DNA of 64,000 nucleotides from Nakamurella sp. A5-74 (GTDB lineage: Bacteria > Actinomycetota > Actinomycetes > Mycobacteriales > Nakamurellaceae). Shown here in pieces: positions 26,885 to 35,088 of this stretch; within the stretch, counting starts at the first letter, position 1; each line of letters begins with the position of its first letter. The notes below the pieces were generated by a model. It was given only the letters and a program-made list of their open reading frames with translations. It made no database searches and was not told the DNA's origin. The stretch spans positions 3,348,001 to 3,412,000 of the forward strand of contig NZ_CP159218.1 of assembly GCF_040438885.1 (NCBI RefSeq). Reading direction: 5' to 3'. The position numbers and the translations under genes are program-made.

Positions 26885-28648
26885 ATGAACGCGAGAGCGC
26901 TGGATCGATTCGAGAGCGGGGCGCTGTCCCCATTCCTGAGATCCGATCGTCGGATCAGGACAGTGCTGGTGCTCCTCTTCTGTCTCGCCGCGGGATTCCG
27001 CATCTTGCTGTCGCTGAGCCGGACCGGTCCCATCGTCGTCGCCGACGAGATCGGGTACCTGGCCAACGCTCGGGTACTGGCCGGGGGCCCGCCGATCGAT
27101 CTGTCGACGGCGACCTACTACTACTCGGGTTCGTCCCTCCTCATCGTGCCGGCGTACTGGTTGAGCAGCGACCCGGTGACCATCTACCAACTGGCGCTGG
27201 TGGTCCAGGCGCTGGTGTCCGCGGTAGTCCTTCCGCTGCTGTACGCACTGTGCCGCGAGGTGGGCGTGTCCCAGGCCCGGAGCCTGGCAGCAGCCGTTGC
27301 TGCCTCCGTGTGTGTCGACTCGGTCTTCTGGTCCGATTACGTCCTCACCGAATCGTTGTTCAGTTGTCTTCTCATCCTGTGGGTCTGGATGGGAGTAAGG
27401 GTGGTGCGATTCGGAGCAGTTCGCCAGGGATACCTCTCCGCGGTCTGCCTGGGCGTGACGTTCGGGCTGCTCGGCGCCACCCACCCACGCGGCTTGATCC
27501 TGGTGGCGGTCGGTGGTGTCGTGGGATTGGCCTTCATGCGGAAGATCGGTCTGCTCCCGGTACTGGTGTGCGCAGGTACCGCTGTCGTGGCGCTCGGAGT
27601 CGGGCTCTGGCTGAACGTCATCACGATGCGAGCGAACTATCCGGGCCGTTCCCTGTCCAGCCTCATACCCGTGAACGGTGGTTCCGACAGGCCTGGCACC
27701 GGTCTTGCCGACCAGGCCTTCAGCACCTCGGGTCAGGTGTGGTATCTCGCGGTCGCCAGCGGTCTGCTCGCGCTGTACGGGGTCCTGCATGCCTGGCACC
27801 TGGCACTGACAGGGGACAAGGCGCTCCGGACCACGAGGCTGGCCGCTGCGGTTCTCGTGACCGGTGCGGGTGCGGCGTTCACGATCGGGTCTGCTGCTGT
27901 GTTGCTCGTCTCCGCACCGACCCGGAGCCCGGACTACCTGGTGTACGGCCGCTATGTCGCAGCACTCATGCCGGTACTGATCGCCTTCGGCGTAGTGGGG
28001 ATGCTCAGGACGCCGGACCGGACGATCTGGATCCTCCGTGGCGCGACCATCGCCCTGGCCGGGGTGCTGACGGTCCTGGTGGGAATCGGTCTGAACCGGT
28101 TCGACACGTCCACACCACCCCGACCATTTCCCATCCCGGGTGTGAGCACTCTCGCGTCCTGGATACCGGGCAACATCAGCAGGGTGCACCAGGTTCCGAT
28201 CACCCTGGTCGCGATGGTGTTCTTCGCGGTGTGCTGTGGCGTCGTCATCCGGCCGGGCCGGCGATCCCGTGCCGCCGTCGTTGCGCTGATCACGGTGTCG
28301 GGTGTGGCCTTGTCGGTATCGGCAGTCACGTCGATCGCGCAGAAGTCGGACGACTTCGGATACCGGGCCGGAGCGGCGTTCGACGTGCCCCTGGTGACGC
28401 GGACCGAGCGGATCGCCTGGGACTCCTCCATGGCCGGCGGCGGTGTCCCCAACATCGTCGCCAGGCTCAACTTCGCCTACTTCGCGAACGACGCCACTAT
28501 TGAACAGTTCGACAGCACCCGGCAGGCTCCGCCGGACTCCGCCAGCGTCATTGCGGCTTCACCCCGTTTCAAGGGAGACGCGATCGGCCTCACCCGGGCA
28601 TACAAGGTGCCGGGCCGGGAGATCGTGTTGTGGACCAGGGGCCGATAG
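26885..28648 (+). CDS. GT-C / PMT-like integral membrane glycosyltransferase (predicted)
   Basis: The 587-residue protein has about 12 hydrophobic segments. The first outer loop holds an acidic pair in IVVADEIGYLANARVLAGG, the usual place of the catalytic Asp/Glu in GT-C enzymes, followed by YYYSGSSLLIVPAYWL. The C-terminal 100 residues are soluble. AGGGGG lies 4 nt before the ATG. It would transfer a sugar from a polyprenyl phosphate outside the membrane. It closes the plus-strand run and faces the perosamine synthase gene tail to tail. The loop resembles PMT/ArnT-type proteins, but the exact family is uncertain. Confidence 0.65.
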   Translation: MNARALDRFESGALSPFLRSDRRIRTVLVLLFCLAAGFRILLSLSRTGPIVVADEIGYLANARVLAGGPPIDLSTATYYYSGSSLLIVPAYWLSSDPVTIYQLALVVQALVSAVVLPLLYALCREVGVSQARSLAAAVAASVCVDSVFWSDYVLTESLFSCLLILWVWMGVRVVRFGAVRQGYLSAVCLGVTFGLLGATHPRGLILVAVGGVVGLAFMRKIGLLPVLVCAGTAVVALGVGLWLNVITMRANYPGRSLSSLIPVNGGSDRPGTGLADQAFSTSGQVWYLAVASGLLALYGVLHAWHLALTGDKALRTTRLAAAVLVTGAGAAFTIGSAAVLLVSAPTRSPDYLVYGRYVAALMPVLIAFGVVGMLRTPDRTIWILRGATIALAGVLTVLVGIGLNRFDTSTPPRPFPIPGVSTLASWIPGNISRVHQVPITLVAMVFFAVCCGVVIRPGRRSRAAVVALITVSGVALSVSAVTSIAQKSDDFGYRAGAAFDVPLVTRTERIAWDSSMAGGGVPNIVARLNFAYFANDATIEQFDSTRQAPPDSASVIAASPRFKGDAIGLTRAYKVPGREIVLWTRGR

Positions 28649-28775
28649 GTCGGCACGGCACCACCGTTCTACTTCCGCCTTCCAGGTACGGAGCAACTCG
28701 CCCCCAAACCCGGCCCGGACGGGACGCGCTCCATGGTCCGTGGGCGGGCCCGCATGGTGCAGCTGCTGGCGTGGG

Positions 28776-29897
28776 TCAGCTGCGGACGGCAGGCAGGTGG
28801 TGCAGCAGCCGCTCGGTGATCCGGTCGATGTCCGACTCGGTGAGCTGGGTGTGGGTCGGCAGTGAGATCCCGCCGATGGAGATCGCATCGGCCACCGGGA
28901 ACACTGCCTGCTCGTCGAGGTACGGCGGCAGCTGATGCATCGGGTAGAACACCGGACGGCTCTCGATCCCGTCGGCCTCCAACAACTCGATCAGCCGATC
29001 GCGCGCCTCGGACGTCCGGACGTCGACCCGCACCGTGTACAGCCAGTTGACCGATTCGCTCCAGGCCGGCGGCTTGGGAATGGTGACCTCGGGCTGAGCG
29101 CCCAGACGCTCGTCGTACCAGGCCGCCAGGTCCTTGCGGATGGCCAGCTTCTCGTCGATCTTCTCCAGCTGGCCCAGACCGATGGCGGCCTGGATGTTCG
29201 TCATCCGGTAGTTGTAGCCGACCACCGGGAACCAGTAGCGACGCTGCGGATCCATGCCCTGGCCGCGCAGCAGCCGCAGCTTCGCGGCGAGCTCGGCGTC
29301 GTTCGTGGTGACCGCGCCGCCCTCCCCGGTGGTCATGATCTTGTTGCCGAAGAAGCTGAAGGAATTGACCAGGCCGACCGAGCCGACCCGCTTGCCGTCG
29401 GCACGGGCGCCGTGCGCCTCCGCTGCGTCCTCGACGATCGGGATGCCGTGCTCGTCCGCCAGCGCCTTCAGCGATGTCAGGTCGCAGGCGTGGCCGTACA
29501 GGTGCACCGGCATGATCGCCTTGGTCCGCGGGGTGATCTTGCGGCGGACGTCCTCGACGTCGATCGTCATGCCGTCCGGCTCGGAGTCGACGAACACCGG
29601 GGTGGCCCCGGTGTAGGTGACCGCGTTGGCCGAAGCGATGTAGGTGAGCGTCGGGACGATGACCTCGTCCCCCGGCCCCAGATCGAGCGCAACGAGGGCC
29701 AGGTGCAGTGCGGTGGTGCCATTGTTGGCGGCGATCACGTGCTCGACCTCGCAGAACTGCGCGAAGGCCTGCTCGAAGTCGGTGACGAAGTGACCGGCGG
29801 AGGAGATCCACACCGTGTCCATGCATTCCTGGACGTACTTGGACTCGTTGCCGTTCAGATGCGGTGCGGCGATCTGGATCCGTGCGGGACTGCTCAC
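28776..29897 (-). CDS. per: GDP-perosamine synthase (DegT/DnrJ/EryC1 aminotransferase)
   Basis: The 373-residue PLP enzyme follows the Caulobacter GDP-perosamine synthase pattern closely: ECMDTVWISSAGHFV, NNGTTALHLALVALDLGPGD, EDAAEAHG, FSFFGNKIMTTGEGG (PLP-binding Lys in GNK) and LRGQGMDPQRRYWFPVVGYN. It would aminate GDP-4-keto-6-deoxymannose, the product of Gmd, with glutamate as donor. The GTG start directly follows the TAA of the acetyltransferase gene with no gap. A general sugar 4-aminotransferase is the alternative, but the motif match favours perosamine. Confidence 0.82.
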   Translation of the reverse strand: MSSPARIQIAAPHLNGNESKYVQECMDTVWISSAGHFVTDFEQAFAQFCEVEHVIAANNGTTALHLALVALDLGPGDEVIVPTLTYIASANAVTYTGATPVFVDSEPDGMTIDVEDVRRKITPRTKAIMPVHLYGHACDLTSLKALADEHGIPIVEDAAEAHGARADGKRVGSVGLVNSFSFFGNKIMTTGEGGAVTTNDAELAAKLRLLRGQGMDPQRRYWFPVVGYNYRMTNIQAAIGLGQLEKIDEKLAIRKDLAAWYDERLGAQPEVTIPKPPAWSESVNWLYTVRVDVRTSEARDRLIELLEADGIESRPVFYPMHQLPPYLDEQAVFPVADAISIGGISLPTHTQLTESDIDRITERLLHHLPAVRS

Positions 29898-30527
29898 TTA
29901 GCGCTCCTTCGACCGTGCCGGTACCCCGACCACGGTGCTCTCGTCCTCGACATCGCCGATCACGGTGCCGCCTGCTCCGACCGTCGCCCAGCTCCCGATG
30001 GTGCTGCCCGGGATCACCGAGACCCCGACACCCAGGAACGCTCCGGTGCCCACCGAGACCGTGCCGGCCAGGTGGGTCCCCGGAGCGACATGGGCGAAGT
30101 CCCCCAGCACACAGTCGTGGTCGACCGACGCCATGGTGTTGATGATGACGCCGGCGCCGATCGTGCTGTACGGACCCACGACGGCACCGCTGATCACGAT
30201 ACTTCCCGGCCCGACGGTCGAGGTCGCGGCGACATGCGCCGACGGCGCGATCACTGTAGCGAATTCCCACCCCTGGGCCTGCATCTGCGCGGTGATCCTG
30301 GCCCGCACCCGGTTGGCCCCGACCGCCACGAACGCAGTGCGATGGCCCTGCCGGAGCAGCGCCGGGAGGATCTCGTCGCCGCCGAGCACCGGGATCTGCA
30401 GCCGACCGCCGTCGGCGCCGCTGACCGGATCCCCGACAGCGCCCAGCACGTCGAGCCCGGCGGTGAGCATGACGTCCAGACAACTACGGGCGTGTCCGCC
30501 GGTGCCGATCACCACGATTTTCGTCAT
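29898..30527 (-). CDS. Hexapeptide sugar N-acetyltransferase (PglD/NeuD/PerB type)
   Basis: The 209-residue protein has the short Rossmann-like N terminus of PglD-type enzymes (VVIGTGGHARSCLDVML) and a left-handed beta helix of hexapeptide repeats with the catalytic-loop sequence MASVDHDCVLGDFAHVAPG (His pair). Acetyl-CoA would be used to N-acetylate an amino sugar. Being directly upstream of, and abutting, the perosamine synthase gene, it is probably a GDP-perosamine N-acetyltransferase. It is the first gene of a two-gene minus-strand unit with a TAGGAT box nine bases before the ATG. Confidence 0.8.
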   Translation of the reverse strand: MTKIVVIGTGGHARSCLDVMLTAGLDVLGAVGDPVSGADGGRLQIPVLGGDEILPALLRQGHRTAFVAVGANRVRARITAQMQAQGWEFATVIAPSAHVAATSTVGPGSIVISGAVVGPYSTIGAGVIINTMASVDHDCVLGDFAHVAPGTHLAGTVSVGTGAFLGVGVSVIPGSTIGSWATVGAGGTVIGDVEDESTVVGVPARSKER

Positions 30528-30637
30528 CGGGAGGTGATCCTACGGTCACCCGCCGGCAGTCACGCCTGGGAGCGCGACAGCACCGCGACCCTCCAGCGAT
30601 CCGTGTGCCGCGTCGTCGGACATTCCGACCCGGGAGA

Positions 30638-30643
30638 TATCAT
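30638..30643 (+). promoter_or_regulatory. Candidate leaderless -10 box for the FkbM gene
   Basis: TATCAT ends 6 nt before the ATG at 30650. No Shine-Dalgarno sequence lies between, so the transcript probably begins at or next to the start codon. Confidence 0.45.
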
Positions 30644-30649
30644 CCTGTG

Positions 30650-31996
30650 ATGCAGCAGGAGCCATTCGTGTCATATGCGCAGAACCGCGAGGACGTGGTG
30701 CTGTACCGAGCGTTGTCGCACATCACCCAGGGGCGTTACCTGGACGTCGGGGCCAACGATCCGACGGTCGATTCGGTGACGAAGGCGTTCCACGATCGAG
30801 GTTGGCGCGGCATGTCGATCGATCCGATCGAGTCCTATGCACAGGCTCATCGCGACAGTCGGGACGGCGACATCGTGGTGCAGGCAGCGGTCACCGACGC
30901 GGACGTCGAGGAGATCGAGCTGCACATGGTGCCGGACACCGGTCTCTCCAGTCTGCGGTCCGACGTCGCCGACGCCTACCTGGCGAGCGGCGCCCGCGAG
31001 GTCCGGAACATCATCGTCCCGGCCAGACGACTCACCCGGCTGCTCGACGAGGCGGGGTGGGACGGCCTCCCGATCCACTTCATGAACCTGGATGTCGAGG
31101 GCGCCGAGCTCAACGTCCTGAACAGCCTGGACCTGAGCAGGTACCGCCCGTGGGTGATGGTGATCGAGTCGCTCGCCCCGCACACTGCGGAGCCGGCCTG
31201 GGATCACTGGGAATCGACGCTCACGTCGCAGGGGTACACCTTCGCGCTCTTCGACGGGCTGTCCCGGTTCTATGTCGCCGACGAGCATCTCGAGTTGTTG
31301 GATGCGCTCAGCGTTCCGGCGAACATCATGGACAACAGCATCCCGCTCGCGCTGCACAACGCGCTGCAGGTCCCGGACCAGCGGCACGAGTTGGCCCAGA
31401 TCTACGCCCGAAACGACGCCCTGCAGGAGCAGCTCCGACAGACGGCCGACGCCCAGCGGGACGAACAGGCGTGGCTGAAGGAGCAGGTGGACACCGGCTC
31501 CCGGCAACTCGCCGAGGTGCGGCAGGCGCTCACCCATCTCGAGAAGATCAATGCCGATCTGACCGCCCACCGCGACGACCTGCTGCACGAGCGGACGGCG
31601 ATGCAGCAGGAGCACACAGCGATGCAGCAGGAGCACACGGCGATGCAGCAGGAGCAAACGACGATGCAGCAGGAGCACACGGCGATGCAGCAGGAGCACA
31701 CGGCGATGCAGCAGGAGCAGACGACGATGCAGCAGGAGCGCGAGGAGCTGCGCGCCCGCGTCGAGCGCCTGCAGGAGCAGCTGGAAGAGGCCGAGGCATC
31801 GGCGCTCACCTGGCGCACGAAGGCAGTCAGCACCTGGGCCGATTTCAGCGCCTACCGCGAGACGTCCGTGCCGGAGCTGGACGCGGCGCGGGCGTCGGAG
31901 GCTGCTGCCCGTCAGGAGATCGTCGACATCAAGAACTCCACGTCCTGGCGTGTCACCAAGGCGCTGCGCGCGGTGGGTGGGCGGCTCCCGCACTGA
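30650..31996 (+). CDS. FkbM-family methyltransferase fused to a long coiled coil
   Basis: Residues 1-230 form an FkbM methyltransferase: YLDVGANDPTVDSVTKAFHD (motif I), GMSIDPIESYAQAHRD (acidic cofactor site) and HFMNLDVEGAELNVLNSLDL. Residues about 255-410 are a coiled coil whose centre (316-364) is seven consecutive heptads of the type T-A-M-Q-Q-E-H from a 21-bp DNA repeat. The C terminus ends with NSTSWRVTKALRAVG, an STSWR motif often found at the ends of O-antigen glycosyltransferases and their partners. By architecture it recalls WbdD-like terminator/ruler proteins that methylate the chain end. That link is inference. The ATG at 30650 appears leaderless. Confidence 0.8.
   Translation: MQQEPFVSYAQNREDVVLYRALSHITQGRYLDVGANDPTVDSVTKAFHDRGWRGMSIDPIESYAQAHRDSRDGDIVVQAAVTDADVEEIELHMVPDTGLSSLRSDVADAYLASGAREVRNIIVPARRLTRLLDEAGWDGLPIHFMNLDVEGAELNVLNSLDLSRYRPWVMVIESLAPHTAEPAWDHWESTLTSQGYTFALFDGLSRFYVADEHLELLDALSVPANIMDNSIPLALHNALQVPDQRHELAQIYARNDALQEQLRQTADAQRDEQAWLKEQVDTGSRQLAEVRQALTHLEKINADLTAHRDDLLHERTAMQQEHTAMQQEHTAMQQEQTTMQQEHTAMQQEHTAMQQEQTTMQQEREELRARVERLQEQLEEAEASALTWRTKAVSTWADFSAYRETSVPELDAARASEAAARQEIVDIKNSTSWRVTKALRAVGGRLPH
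31595..31741 (+). repeat. 21-bp tandem repeat, 7 copies, in the FkbM coiled coil
   Basis: Seven units of exactly 21 bp, each sharing the core ATGCAGCAGGAGC, encode seven heptads. Units differ only at their first or last codons (TA or TT; H, Q or R). One unit equals one coiled-coil heptad (about 1 nm), so slippage would lengthen or shorten the rod in frame. Confidence 0.95.
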
Positions 31997-32080
31997 GGCC
32001 TGGACCGCAGGCCCTCACCCGGGGCGGGCCGGGCGCACACCCGGCGCTGGGGCCGGCCGGGCGCGGGCACCCGAACGCGG

Positions 32081-33025
32081 TCAGAGCTCCGGCTCGCCCT
32101 GGATCTCCGCGCCGGCCGCCACCCGTTCGCTGCGGGTGGCGACGAACGTCCGCGCCGCCAACCCGGCCTTGAGCACGAGGCGCAACGGCCCCTGCCAGCG
32201 GGCCGAGTGTCGGTCGGCGAGGTAGCGGTAGGCACTGCGGTGGTGCTCGGTCAACATGCGGTGCTGATGACGCGACGTCGAGTGCCCGCCGACATGCTCC
32301 ACCTGGGCCTGCGGCGCGTACAGGGTGCGCCAGCCCGCGCCGTGCATCCGGTCGGCGAGGTCGACGTCCTCGAAGTACATGAAGTACCGCTCGTCGAACC
32401 CACCGATCTGCTCGAACGCCTCCCGCCGGATGAGCAGGCAGGCACCGGACAGCCAGCCGGCCTCGCGCAGTGCGACCTGGTCGTCCTCGGCGCGGTACCG
32501 CCGGGTCCACGGGTTGCGCGGCCACAGCCAGCCGACCATCGCATGACCGATCCCGTCGGTGATCGACGGCAGCCGGCGGGCGGACGGGTAGAGCTTGCCG
32601 TCCGGCGTCCGGATGGCAGGACCGAACAGTGCCGCGTCCGGGTGTCGGTCGGCGACCTCGACCAGCAGATCGAGGCTGCGGGCGCCGAAGCGCAGATCGG
32701 GATTTGCGATCACCAGGTACTCGACGGTGTCGGGAAGCACTGCCGCACCGGCGTTGCCGGCGCTGCCGAAGCCGATGTTGCCGCCGGTGCGCAACAGGGT
32801 CGGCGCATCTGGTCGCTCCGCAGCCCGCTCCACCGATCCGTCGGTCGAGCCGTTGTCCGCCATCACCACGAACGGCGGCGAGGTGGTGGCCGCCGGTAGT
32901 GAGTCCAGGAACGCGTCCAGGGTCTCGCCCGGCGAGTAGGTGATGACCACGATCCCCACCCGCGGACCGGCGGGCGGTGTCTTCTCCGGCGGCGGTGGCT
33001 GGTCGGGGCGGCTCGGGTCGGTCAT
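32081..33025 (-). CDS. GT2 family glycosyltransferase (WbbL-like rhamnosyltransferase)
   Basis: The 314-residue GT2 enzyme has VGIVVITYSPGETLDAFLDS, a donor site LVIANPDLRFG, GWLSGACLLIRREAFEQIGG and FDERYFMYFEDVDLADRM (general-base ED). It matches the WbbL group that adds rhamnose to GlcNAc-PP-decaprenol, the linker between peptidoglycan and arabinogalactan-type polymers. The start at 33025 (MTDPSRP) has a GGAGGGG site and overlaps the upstream GT4 stop region by four bases. In mycobacteria wbbL lies next to rmlD and the LCP gene; here RmlD and LCP occur 14-16 kb away. Confidence 0.78.
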   Translation of the reverse strand: MTDPSRPDQPPPPEKTPPAGPRVGIVVITYSPGETLDAFLDSLPAATTSPPFVVMADNGSTDGSVERAAERPDAPTLLRTGGNIGFGSAGNAGAAVLPDTVEYLVIANPDLRFGARSLDLLVEVADRHPDAALFGPAIRTPDGKLYPSARRLPSITDGIGHAMVGWLWPRNPWTRRYRAEDDQVALREAGWLSGACLLIRREAFEQIGGFDERYFMYFEDVDLADRMHGAGWRTLYAPQAQVEHVGGHSTSRHQHRMLTEHHRSAYRYLADRHSARWQGPLRLVLKAGLAARTFVATRSERVAAGAEIQGEPEL

Positions 33026-34239
33026 CCGGCCCCTCCGGCAGTTCTCCAGCGACTTCCGAGACGCCGACCACCGAGACGCCGACTTCCGCGTCCCCGAATT
33101 CCCCGACCCCGACGGCCTGCGACGGCCGTGCGGTAGGCAGCCAGACACGACTGGGCGCAGCCGTCCCAGGTGAAGTCGGCTGCCCGCCGCACCGCCCGCG
33201 CGGCAAGTTCGGAGCGCAGGTGCGGATCGTCGAGCAGGGTGTCCAGCGCGGCACCGATGGCGGGCCCGTCCGGTTCGGTGTAGGCCACCGCGTCGCCGCC
33301 GACCTCCGGCAGCGACAGCCGATCGGTGGTCAGCACGGCGGCGCCGCAGGCCATCCCCTCCAGCACCGGGATGCCGAATCCCTCACCGAGGCTCGGGTAG
33401 GCGACGACGGTCGCCCCGCCCAGGTAGCCGGAGAGCACCGACAGCGGCAGGTACCCGGGTCGCAGGACTGTCAGGTGGTCGGGGACAGCTGCGATGGCGC
33501 CATCGATCCGGGTGTCCCAGCCCGCGCCGCCGGCGAGCACCAGCACCGGCGGGTCCGGACGGTCGGTACAGCTGCGGACGAATCCGTCCACCAGCGCCGG
33601 CACGTTCTTCCGTGGTTCGTGGGTGGCCAGGAAGGCGATCCACCCCCGGTCGTCGAGCTCCAGCGACGCCGCGGCGGCGGAGACCTCGGCGGTCGACGGC
33701 GGATGGAACCGGGCGGGATCGACACCGAGGTGCGCAACCACCAACTGGTCGCGATCGGCCCCGGCGAGCCGCACGAGTTCGTCACCGGTCGCGGCGGAAT
33801 CGACCACGCAGACCGCAGCGCGGCGCAATGAGAGCTTGATCCAGCTGCGGAAGAAGCGGGCCTTCAGACCGGTGTGCCACTCACGGTCGGAGAAGAACAG
33901 CGCATCGTGCAGCGTGACTGCGACGGGGCGACCGGCGAGCAACGGCATCGTGTAGTGCGGGGAATGGATGACGTCCACCCGGAGCCTGCGGGCGACGAGC
34001 GGCAGACCGAACTGCTCCCACAGCAGACGTACGGGCCGCGGGTCCGCCCAGCCCGGCAGCACTGCGAGCTCCGCCCGGGGCGCCCGGGCGGTGAAGACCT
34101 CCCGGTCGCGTCGCTGGCAGGCGATGACGAGCTCCACCTCGTGCTGCAGCACGGCGGCGAGCTCCTCGACGTACCGACCGACTCCCCCGCGTGCTGCCGG
34201 AACGGCTGTCGCATCGAGCAACACGCGCAACGCTGGCAT
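33022..34239 (-). CDS. GT4 family glycosyltransferase
   Basis: The 405-residue enzyme shows LLDATAVPAARGGVGRYVEE (acceptor lobe), IAFLATHEPRKNVPALVDGF and YPSLGEGFGIPVLEGMACG (donor site). It overlaps the GT2 gene by four bases, so the two probably act one after the other on the same lipid-linked intermediate. The last 30 residues are Arg/Gly-rich (RRGRGIRGRGSRRLGGRRLG), encoded by repetitive DNA around 33060-33110. This extension lies outside the fold and may have grown by slippage. Confidence 0.82.
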   Translation of the reverse strand: MPALRVLLDATAVPAARGGVGRYVEELAAVLQHEVELVIACQRRDREVFTARAPRAELAVLPGWADPRPVRLLWEQFGLPLVARRLRVDVIHSPHYTMPLLAGRPVAVTLHDALFFSDREWHTGLKARFFRSWIKLSLRRAAVCVVDSAATGDELVRLAGADRDQLVVAHLGVDPARFHPPSTAEVSAAAASLELDDRGWIAFLATHEPRKNVPALVDGFVRSCTDRPDPPVLVLAGGAGWDTRIDGAIAAVPDHLTVLRPGYLPLSVLSGYLGGATVVAYPSLGEGFGIPVLEGMACGAAVLTTDRLSLPEVGGDAVAYTEPDGPAIGAALDTLLDDPHLRSELAARAVRRAADFTWDGCAQSCLAAYRTAVAGRRGRGIRGRGSRRLGGRRLGSRWRTAGGAG

Positions 34240-34342
34240 CGGGGGTGGCGTTCCTCTCGTGGATCACGGGCGCGGCGTCGCTGACAGCGATGGGTGACCG
34301 GCGTGGAAGGACGCTACCGGAACGGGCGGGCCTGCCTCCGCA

Positions 34343-35005
34343 TCACGTGGCGGCCTGCTTCCCTGCACTGCCCGGAGTCTCGGCCGATGACAACTCGGGA
34401 TGCACCAACAACAGTGAGAGCAGCAGATAGGTGCGCCGACCCTCGTGCTGAGCGTTCTGGGGGTCCTGCTGGTCGGGCTGCTCCGGCTCGACGGCGTCGT
34501 TCCGGATCCTCTCGGTGAACGCCGTGACGTGCGCGGCGAGTTGCTCGGCCAGCTCGTCCGCCTCGGCCTTCGTGAGCTTGAGGGCGTGGTCGCTGATCGA
34601 GCGATGGGTGCCGACCGGACGCTCGTCCGCATAGGCAACGTCCACCGCGTGGTGCGCCCAGGCAGCACGATTGCGGCGGAACACCTGGGCTGCGGCCCGA
34701 CCGCCCGGCGCCGCCTCGATGTCCCCCAGATTGACCGCGAGACCGCCCACCGGCACCCGCCACACACGATCCCGCCGGTCCCTGGCCGCCGACGGATCGT
34801 CCTCGACGAGCCCGTACCGGGCGAGCTGACGCAGATGGAAGCTCGCCTGGTTGGCCGGGATGTCGAGTTCGCGGGCCAGATCGGCGGCCCGCAGTGAACC
34901 CGAGGCAGAGAGCTCGGTGAGGATCCGGTTGCGCAGCGGATGTGCGATGGCGCGCAGCACCTTCGGGTCGTGGACGTGCCGAACCTCGGCTCCGGGTTCG
35001 CTCAT
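34343..35005 (-). CDS. ArsR-type winged-helix transcriptional regulator
   Basis: The 220-residue protein has an N-terminal winged helix (PKVLRAIAHPLRNRILTEL, LARELDIPANQASFHLRQL) and an alpha-helical C-terminal domain. It resembles the ArsR/HTH_20 regulators that repress neighbouring drug-efflux pumps. Its gene diverges from an MFS transporter and the 84-bp gap holds a 34-bp palindrome, the likely operator. A TAGGCT box ends 6 nt before the ATG, so its mRNA appears leaderless. No metal-binding Cys motif is seen, which argues for an organic ligand. Confidence 0.85.
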   Translation of the reverse strand: MSEPGAEVRHVHDPKVLRAIAHPLRNRILTELSASGSLRAADLARELDIPANQASFHLRQLARYGLVEDDPSAARDRRDRVWRVPVGGLAVNLGDIEAAPGGRAAAQVFRRNRAAWAHHAVDVAYADERPVGTHRSISDHALKLTKAEADELAEQLAAHVTAFTERIRNDAVEPEQPDQQDPQNAQHEGRRTYLLLSLLLVHPELSSAETPGSAGKQAAT

Positions 35006-35011
35006 GCCCGC

Positions 35012-35017
35012 AGCCTA
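35012..35017 (-). promoter_or_regulatory. Candidate leaderless -10 box for the ArsR-type regulator
   Basis: On the minus strand TAGGCT lies 6 nt before the ATG at 35005. Together with the divergent box at 35076 it brackets the palindrome at 35039-35072. Confidence 0.45.
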
Positions 35018-35038
35018 GCTGCACCTCGCACGGTTCAG

Positions 35039-35072
35039 TGCGCAACTCCTATTGCGCAATATTAGTTGCGCA
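35039..35072. promoter_or_regulatory. 34-bp near-perfect palindromic operator
   Basis: Outer arms TGCGCAACT and AGTTGCGCA surround a perfect 12-bp inner palindrome TATTGCGCAATA. Only two bases on each side of the inner part fail to pair. Three TTGCGCAA-like cores are thus spaced on one axis. It covers the -35 regions of both divergent promoters, so the encoded ArsR-type protein probably represses both genes by binding here. Confidence 0.75.
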
Positions 35073-35075
35073 CCA

Positions 35076-35081
35076 TAGAGT
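35076..35081 (+). promoter_or_regulatory. Candidate leaderless -10 box for the MFS gene
   Basis: TAGAGT ends 7 nt before the ATG at 35089 with no ribosome-binding site between. It begins 3 nt after the operator palindrome. Confidence 0.45.
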
Positions 35082-35088
35082 GCGGATC

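Noticed and set aside
30802-32172. 456-codon frame overlapping the FkbM gene in another frame
   Set aside because: Repeat-driven Ala/Gly/Asp-rich translation; the FkbM frame has conserved methyltransferase motifs and a matching promoter.
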